DNA of 64,000 nucleotides from Ascaris suum (lineage: Eukaryota; Nematoda; Chromadorea; Rhabditida; Ascarididae), in the NCBI GenBank assembly GCA_013433145.1, contig CM024171.1:2831001-2895000 (forward strand). Direction: 5' to 3'. The position numbers and the translations under genes are program-made. This document shows, in pieces, positions 60,101-64,000 of this stretch (positions are counted from its first letter, which is position 1; each line of letters opens with the position of its first letter). Below the pieces are notes generated by a model. That model ran no database searches, was not told where the DNA came from, and saw only the letters and a list, made by a program, of their open reading frames with translations.

Positions 60101-62409
60101 GCTAAAAAACTGATGAGATCAAAGACTTTGTCAAAAACTTGGTACCCTATCTTCTCCAATCCTCATAGATGCATAATAAAGCGGTGGATCGTCCCGAAAA
60201 CTTTCCGACGATAATGCTCTTTGCCAACTTGTAACGACCGCTTCTTGAAATGCTTTCGAGCCAACAATTGAACGTATTCCGCATACAACTGAAAATTTAT
60301 TAATTCACAACACAGCGTTTTTTTTTTTTTTGAAAAACAAACAAACAAAAAACAAAAAAAAAAATAGTGTGAGTATCACAAATAATTACCATCAATAGTG
60401 ATAAATGACAAAGATAAATTATATGATAAAAATTCTCTTTATCGAAAATAATACCGCCTAAATTTCTTCCATAATATAAGAGTCTTATCACTTTGCTCCG
60501 TCTTTTGCAAAGTGATTAAAGCATGCTCTAATTCGGCGAGGAAAAAGCTTTCACATCGAGTCGAATGAATATCTAGTAGGGCTTCTTTTCAATGCAAAAT
60601 TCTCATTACTAAATATAAACAAATTATGAGTTCTTTCTTTTAAAAAAAAGGAAACAATGCGTTAAGACATAAGGAAGATTTTTTAAAAAATACTTGAGGC
60701 AATTCGTCGCAACATTTTTTCGTCAACTTCCCCCTCGCATAATCCAGCTTGTGCAAGCAACAGTTCGTTAAAGAATGCTGCTTCGGCCACATTTTTGAAT
60801 ATATGCAAGTAGAACAACGATCGATACATCACACCGTCAGAACCTAAATATTTAGAAAAGCCAAAAACTTCACGTTATAAATGGAAGTCAAGGACAGATT
60901 AATTAAATTATAGGATTTGTGTGCAGCATCCTAACACCTTCATTGCTTAGTCATGAGCCACCTCCTCCTGCCAACCACTCCCCCCCCCCCCCCCCCCAAC
61001 CCCTTCCATCTTATCCCTCTAAAATAAACGAATATTTAAAAGAGGTTAACCTCTAAGATATTGCAATTTATGATGGACTAATAAAAATGCTCGGCTCGTT
61101 CGTAAAATTTTCTTGCAATTTTCCTTTTTATTTTATGAAAGAATATTAAACGGACAATAAATAAAAACTCAAAATTGCTCTGAAGGAATTTTTTAAAGGA
61201 TGAACATCACAACTTTTTCATCGCAACGAATCCTTTGAATACGATAATTAATAGAAATATTTTTGCAGATTTGATCGTAAAAGGAGTAAATGAATCCCAA
61301 TTTTTCCTCTCTCTCCCCCTTTCCTCCCCCCCCCTCCCTCCCTCTTGCTCAAAGATATTAGTCATTACAATAAACGAACCTAAACTCCTAACGATATGTT
61401 CAAGTGTTTCGAATTTCGCACAAAGATCCCATGCACGTATCGTATCGCATCCACGAGCAGCTGATTTTATCTCCGCTTTGCATACCTCGTATGGATGAAG
61501 CTCTTCAACTTCCACTTTTTTAATCTCATCAATGCCCTAAAATCGGGAGGAACTTTCAATTTTCTTACTCATAATAAATAGGCGAAGTAATACGAAAATT
61601 ATCCTATCAGGTTGTATGAAATCTTTATTAAAAAAAGATACGAATTTAACCATAAAAATCTTTGTGTTCGGTCAATGAAGCTGAAAAAAAATGTTTTAAT
61701 GAAAACCTTCAAATAGAAGATGGAAATTAATCACGGATCAGTTGATCCTCACAGAATTTCTTTCAAAATTTCAAGAAAATGTCTCCAGAGAAATCTAAAT
61801 GGCTCTAAAAAAAGAGACAGCGTTATCCTATTTGTTGCTCTTTCCCTTATTTAAAGATCGCACTGGCTGATCGTTATTCTATACGACTAAATAAATAATA
61901 AGTATAGCACTATTCGAATGCTGAGAATAGCGACCATCATCCCCTCATAAATCCCGTCTCCACAAAATGGAAATTCTGCAGCTTTAAAAAAAAAAAGATT
62001 GGCCGATAGAGAATCCTCATAAACATCGATCTGGCCGTTGATCACCTTAACACTCTCTACCTGTTGAATTATTGTGCGGTCATTTCAGTCTTATCAGCTT
62101 ATCACTTTCCGGTTTTTTTTGCAAAAACCGGAAGCAATGAAATATTATTTTTAAATATTACAATTTCTAAATAAATATAGTCATTGTTTATTAAATCTGA
62201 AATTATCGCATTCAACAATCATAATAAAACATAAAAATGAACTATTGCAATTAATAAACCTATAAGGTTACCTTTTGCAGGTGATCATCTGAAGTGCTTA
62301 GCAACGTCTTTCTTGCGATACCTTTCTCGGAAGTTGTCAACGCCGTCCTACAAGAAATCAATAATGGGTCGCAGGATCCATAAAACTCGCCAATCCTTTC
62401 TCGTCGCAT
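22381..62409 (-). CDS. ASCC3: ASCC3-type Ski2-like DNA/RNA helicase with two RecA cassettes and two Sec63 units
   Basis: About 52 exons over 40 kb, giving roughly 2,300 residues (human ASCC3 about 2,200). Exon lists are given in the block entries below; almost every junction agrees in phase. Each half carries a complete helicase cassette: APTGAGKT and APTGSGKT (Walker A), DEVH and DEIH boxes, GLSATLPN and GLSTALANA (motif III), TATLAWGVN and TATLAWGIN, then GRAGRP in both. Each is followed by a winged-helix/Sec63 region. GLSTALANA and the intact second cassette separate it from the spliceosomal relative Brr2. Known role: 3'-5' unwinding motor of the ASCC complex, acting on collided ribosomes and in alkylation repair with ALKBH3; also linked to transcription coactivation. 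Probable single-base indels lie near 57773 and 27034, with another possible near 25535. Stop TGA at 22381-22383. Confidence 0.93.
24613..24684. repeat. (TA)n microsatellite, 36 copies
   Basis: Uninterrupted TA tract in the intron between helicase exons 24705-24837 and 23864-24043, about 20 bases from the 5' splice site. It generates spurious alternating Tyr/Ile open frames on both strands. Confidence 0.95.
31808..31988. repeat. AAAC/AAAT tetranucleotide tract abutting a splice donor
   Basis: About 180 bases of interrupted (AAAC)n and (AAAT)n on the + strand. On the minus strand it reads (GTTT)n and begins exactly at the 5' splice site of helicase exon 31989-32133 (CACAG then GTTTGT). It produces a spurious Leu/Phe/Val-rich open frame. 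Confidence 0.9.
34953..35008 (-). other. Exon-like segment inside a helicase intron
   Basis: A strong acceptor (TTCCATTTCAG) is followed by an 18-codon reading frame ending in TAG, with a balanced residue mix ([17 protein letters not shown]). Its phase (1) does not match the neighbouring helicase exons (0), so it is not a simple cassette or alternative end. Probably chance; recorded because the splice signal is good. Confidence 0.25.
36593..36712. repeat. ATAAAT-type AT-rich tandem repeat
   Basis: About 120 bases of degenerate (ATAAAT)n and (ATATAA)n in the intron between helicase exons 36985-37070 and 35937-36143. Confidence 0.85.
39835..40200 (-). other. Long open frame inside a helicase intron
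   Basis: 122 codons without a stop on the minus strand, in the intron between helicase exons 40411-40567 and 39549-39720. There is no ATG at its start. The second half looks protein-like ([20 protein letters not shown], then [14 protein letters not shown]). A different frame stays open from about 39879 down to 39771 ([20 protein letters not shown]), as if one base were extra. It has no similarity to ASCC3, whose flanking exons join perfectly without it. It could be an exon of a nested gene, a pseudogene fragment, or chance; I do not recognise a family. Confidence 0.35.
40764..40778 (+). repeat. Poly-C tract, C15
   Basis: Fifteen C on the + strand in the helicase intron between exons 40972-41065 and 40411-40567; the transcript carries G15. 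Confidence 0.95.
42611..42623 (+). repeat. Poly-C tract, C13
   Basis: Thirteen C on the + strand in the helicase intron between exons 42873-43069 and 41976-42070. Confidence 0.95.
43142..43204. repeat. AATT/TTAA-rich palindromic tract
   Basis: Two (TTAA)n/(AATT)n blocks at 43142-43157 and 43189-43204 within the intron between helicase exons 43633-43743 and 42873-43069; self-complementary. Confidence 0.8.
46823..46833 (+). repeat. Poly-C tract, C11
   Basis: Eleven C on the + strand in the helicase intron between exons 47171-47276 and 46569-46697. Confidence 0.95.
47058..47076 (+). repeat. Poly-C tract, C19
   Basis: The longest tract, nineteen C on the + strand, in the same helicase intron as the C11 tract at 46823. 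Confidence 0.95.
54148..54196. repeat. (AAAT)n microsatellite
   Basis: About twelve uninterrupted AAAT units in the intron between helicase exons 54785-54907 and 54009-54123. Confidence 0.95.
54785..57798 (-). other. Helicase exons: region before the first cassette
   Basis: In coding order: 57652-57798, 57084-57215, 56977-57015 (a 39-base exon), 56335-56531, 55612-55753, 54785-54907. The [17 protein letters not shown] and [18 protein letters not shown] segments and the basic coiled-coil stretch ([20 protein letters not shown]) correspond in order and spacing to the human ASCC3 region of about residues 260-430. They are followed by the conserved LPAGSKR...[10 protein letters not shown] lead-in to the helicase. 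The A6 run (T6 at 57773-57778 on the + strand) appears one base short: with A7 the frame would join exon 57990-58031; as printed, this exon is open only in a frame that does not join upstream. Confidence 0.85.
58149..58161 (+). repeat. Poly-C tract, C13
   Basis: Thirteen C on the + strand, between helicase exons 58738-58836 and 57990-58031. Confidence 0.95.
60980..60997 (+). repeat. Poly-C tract, C18
   Basis: Eighteen C on the + strand, between helicase exons 61380-61536 and 60694-60843. Confidence 0.95.
61326..61334 (+). repeat. Poly-C tract, C9
   Basis: Nine C on the + strand within a pyrimidine-rich stretch, just downstream (in transcript sense) of helicase exon 61380-61536. Confidence 0.9.
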
Positions 62410-62453
62410 TTTCACGAAGATCCACCTCGAAGATTAGCGCAAATGAAAACGAT

Positions 62454-62460
62454 CTGAAAG
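62454..62460 (-). promoter_or_regulatory. Candidate spliced-leader acceptor (CTTTCAG)
   Basis: On the minus strand CTTTCAG ends 44 bases upstream of the ATG at 62409, with no in-frame coding exon upstream. This is the expected place for trans-splicing and supports 62409 as the real start of the helicase gene. Confidence 0.4.
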
Positions 62461-64000
62461 CATATCTTTATCTCACTTCACACGTTAAAAATGCTAAAGA
62501 GAAGTTACCACGGTCATCTGAATAGAGACGCATCAATTAGTCTCATAAAATGTGTTCCCGGCCGCTTCCACTTATCAAACCAACAGGTTGCGCTAATTTT
62601 CAAAAGAAAATGAAATAATACTCGTCAGATGCGGATCGAGCAGTTGCATAAAACTACGAGGTGTAGGCTAAACCCGATCTCAGGATAGAGCCGGATAGAC
62701 TGAGACCATTGAACCTAAACGTGCAATTTCGCCGAACATTAGAAGTTCAGGTTAAAACCGTCCAATTCGAAGAACCATTTAAATCCCAACCAACATAAAA
62801 CTGCGCCCTCGAGAAAAACTTCGTTTGACATGCAATCTCATTCTGTCCTTTGTAATAACAACGTGGTTTTGAGCCGCCTTAACCGATAGCACGGCAAAAT
62901 TGATTTGTTAATTTGCATATTATTTCTTCAGCAATTGAGCAACTCAAAGCTGTGAAAAAAAAATGGAAAACAACGAGGTTGAAGACGTTCGAAGAGGCAA
63001 AATTGTAATGGAATACTTCTCCCTCCCCCCCCCCCTTCTCCCAGTTGCATCAATGTTAATGAACACGACGATCAAGTGGAAGGGGAATCACTTTAGCAGG
63101 CCATATGGTATACCCACTAAAATTGATCAAAATTTCATTTTCACTGCATTTGTGGTTTTCATATTAAAACCGACGACAGACAGACATATATCGACATACA
63201 TACCCGTCATTGAACATCACCGAAAAGAAGCACACATAAATGTGTGCAAAACGTGCCTAATAATAATGCAACAACGAAGAGGACTGTGGAAATCTTGGTG
63301 GCATCGAATGAAATGAACGTAGCGATCGGCATATCGTTGTCGTCCATGATGACGAAGAGAAAGGAAAAAAAAGAAACAACAAAGGATGTACTGCACAAAA
63401 CAAACTCCGTCGGTAACTATAGCGTCACTCCAAGCATCAATACACCCATTCACATTTCTTTTGTTTAAAAATTGGCTCCGATCGAGCATTTTATGACTCC
63501 AACAAAAAATGTTTGCAAATATTTTTGCTCTAGTGGATGTGATCGGCGGATATATCCCCGATACGGTGAGGTAAGGCTATAGTGCAGTAACAACCTTTCC
63601 GAATCTCTCGTTTTATAATGGGTTAGGTTTCTGATATTTAAATAACAACAATAATAATAATGTAAGCTTTTTTTACTTTACAGTAAAGAAAGCATTGAAC
63701 ACATATTTGATGAAATCAACACGCAAAGAAATAGCAAAAATATCTGTAATCTTAAATATGGCACATAGTCATGTGTTTAACTCTCCCCTCCCCCCCCCCC
63801 ATCCCCCACCACCCAAAAAATGGAATAAAAAGAATAGCAAAGATCATGCGGGATGATGATATGCAAAAATGCAGACATGAGTGCGCGAAAATAGACCGAT
63901 ATGATCACAACGTTCTAAACGTCACTTAAAATAAGACAATTTTCCGGCCGTGATCATACGAAATGGCAACGAACTGCAGATGGGAACAGCACCCAAAGTA
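62461..64000. other. Region upstream of the helicase gene, no gene supported
   Basis: Short open frames on both strands without recognisable domains or splice structure. Holds two more + strand poly-C tracts (C11 at 63025-63035 and C11 at 63790-63800). No clear TATA box for the minus-strand gene was found. Confidence 0.45.

Larger units (their letters stand above)
57990..62409 (-). other. Probable N-terminal exons of the helicase gene (unrecognised domain)
   Basis: In coding order: 62272-62409 (ATG at 62407-62409), 61380-61536, 60694-60843, 60146-60288, 59652-59749, 59018-59206, 58738-58836, 57990-58031. All junctions agree in phase through 57990-58031. The roughly 340 residues look globular and helical ([57 protein letters not shown]) but have no motif I know. 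They fill almost exactly the length missing from the ASCC3 N-terminus (human about 260-270 residues), which supports one gene. The alternative is a separate upstream gene on the same strand. The join to exon 57652-57798 needs one extra A in its A6 run. Confidence 0.6.

Overview
This is an AT-rich eukaryotic window that reads as nematode, probably a parasitic species with a relaxed, intron-rich genome. The evidence is a secreted aspartic protease of the nematode gut type with extra cysteine loops, a PP1-like phosphatase of the nematode-expanded kind, short phase-matched exons separated by 0.3-1.3 kb introns with TTTCAG/TTTTAG-like acceptors, and candidate trans-splice acceptors just upstream of two start codons. 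There are no prokaryotic genes, CRISPR arrays or complete transposase genes.

Layout. 1-1048: upstream DNA with a TATA box and GATA-type sites. 1049-7234 (+): an eight-exon aspartic protease. 8514-13962 (+): an eight-exon PP1-like Ser/Thr phosphatase whose fourth intron carries a near-perfect hairpin element and a GC-rich tandem duplication. 15756-16427 (+): an intronless gene for a small protein with two tandem PB1-like domains and a C-terminal helix, behind a TATA box and a perfect GTTACGTAAC palindrome. 16428-22380: about 6 kb in which I support no gene. 22381-62409 (-): one very large gene of about 52 exons for the ASCC3-type dual-cassette Ski2-like helicase, reconstructed exon by exon with matching splice phases. 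It encodes about 2,300 residues against about 2,200 in the human protein. Its first eight exons encode an N-terminal region I cannot match to a known domain, and their membership is less certain. 62410-64000: upstream DNA with poly-C tracts.

The genes are functionally unrelated: a secreted protease, a signalling phosphatase, a PB1 scaffold-like protein, and an RNA/DNA helicase used in ribosome-collision and alkylation-damage responses. Two cross-cutting features stand out. First, at least five single-base indels break otherwise conserved exons in three different genes, which suggests residual consensus errors more than gene death. Second, all ten long mononucleotide C/G tracts have C on the + strand, so the long minus-strand transcript carries G-runs in its introns.
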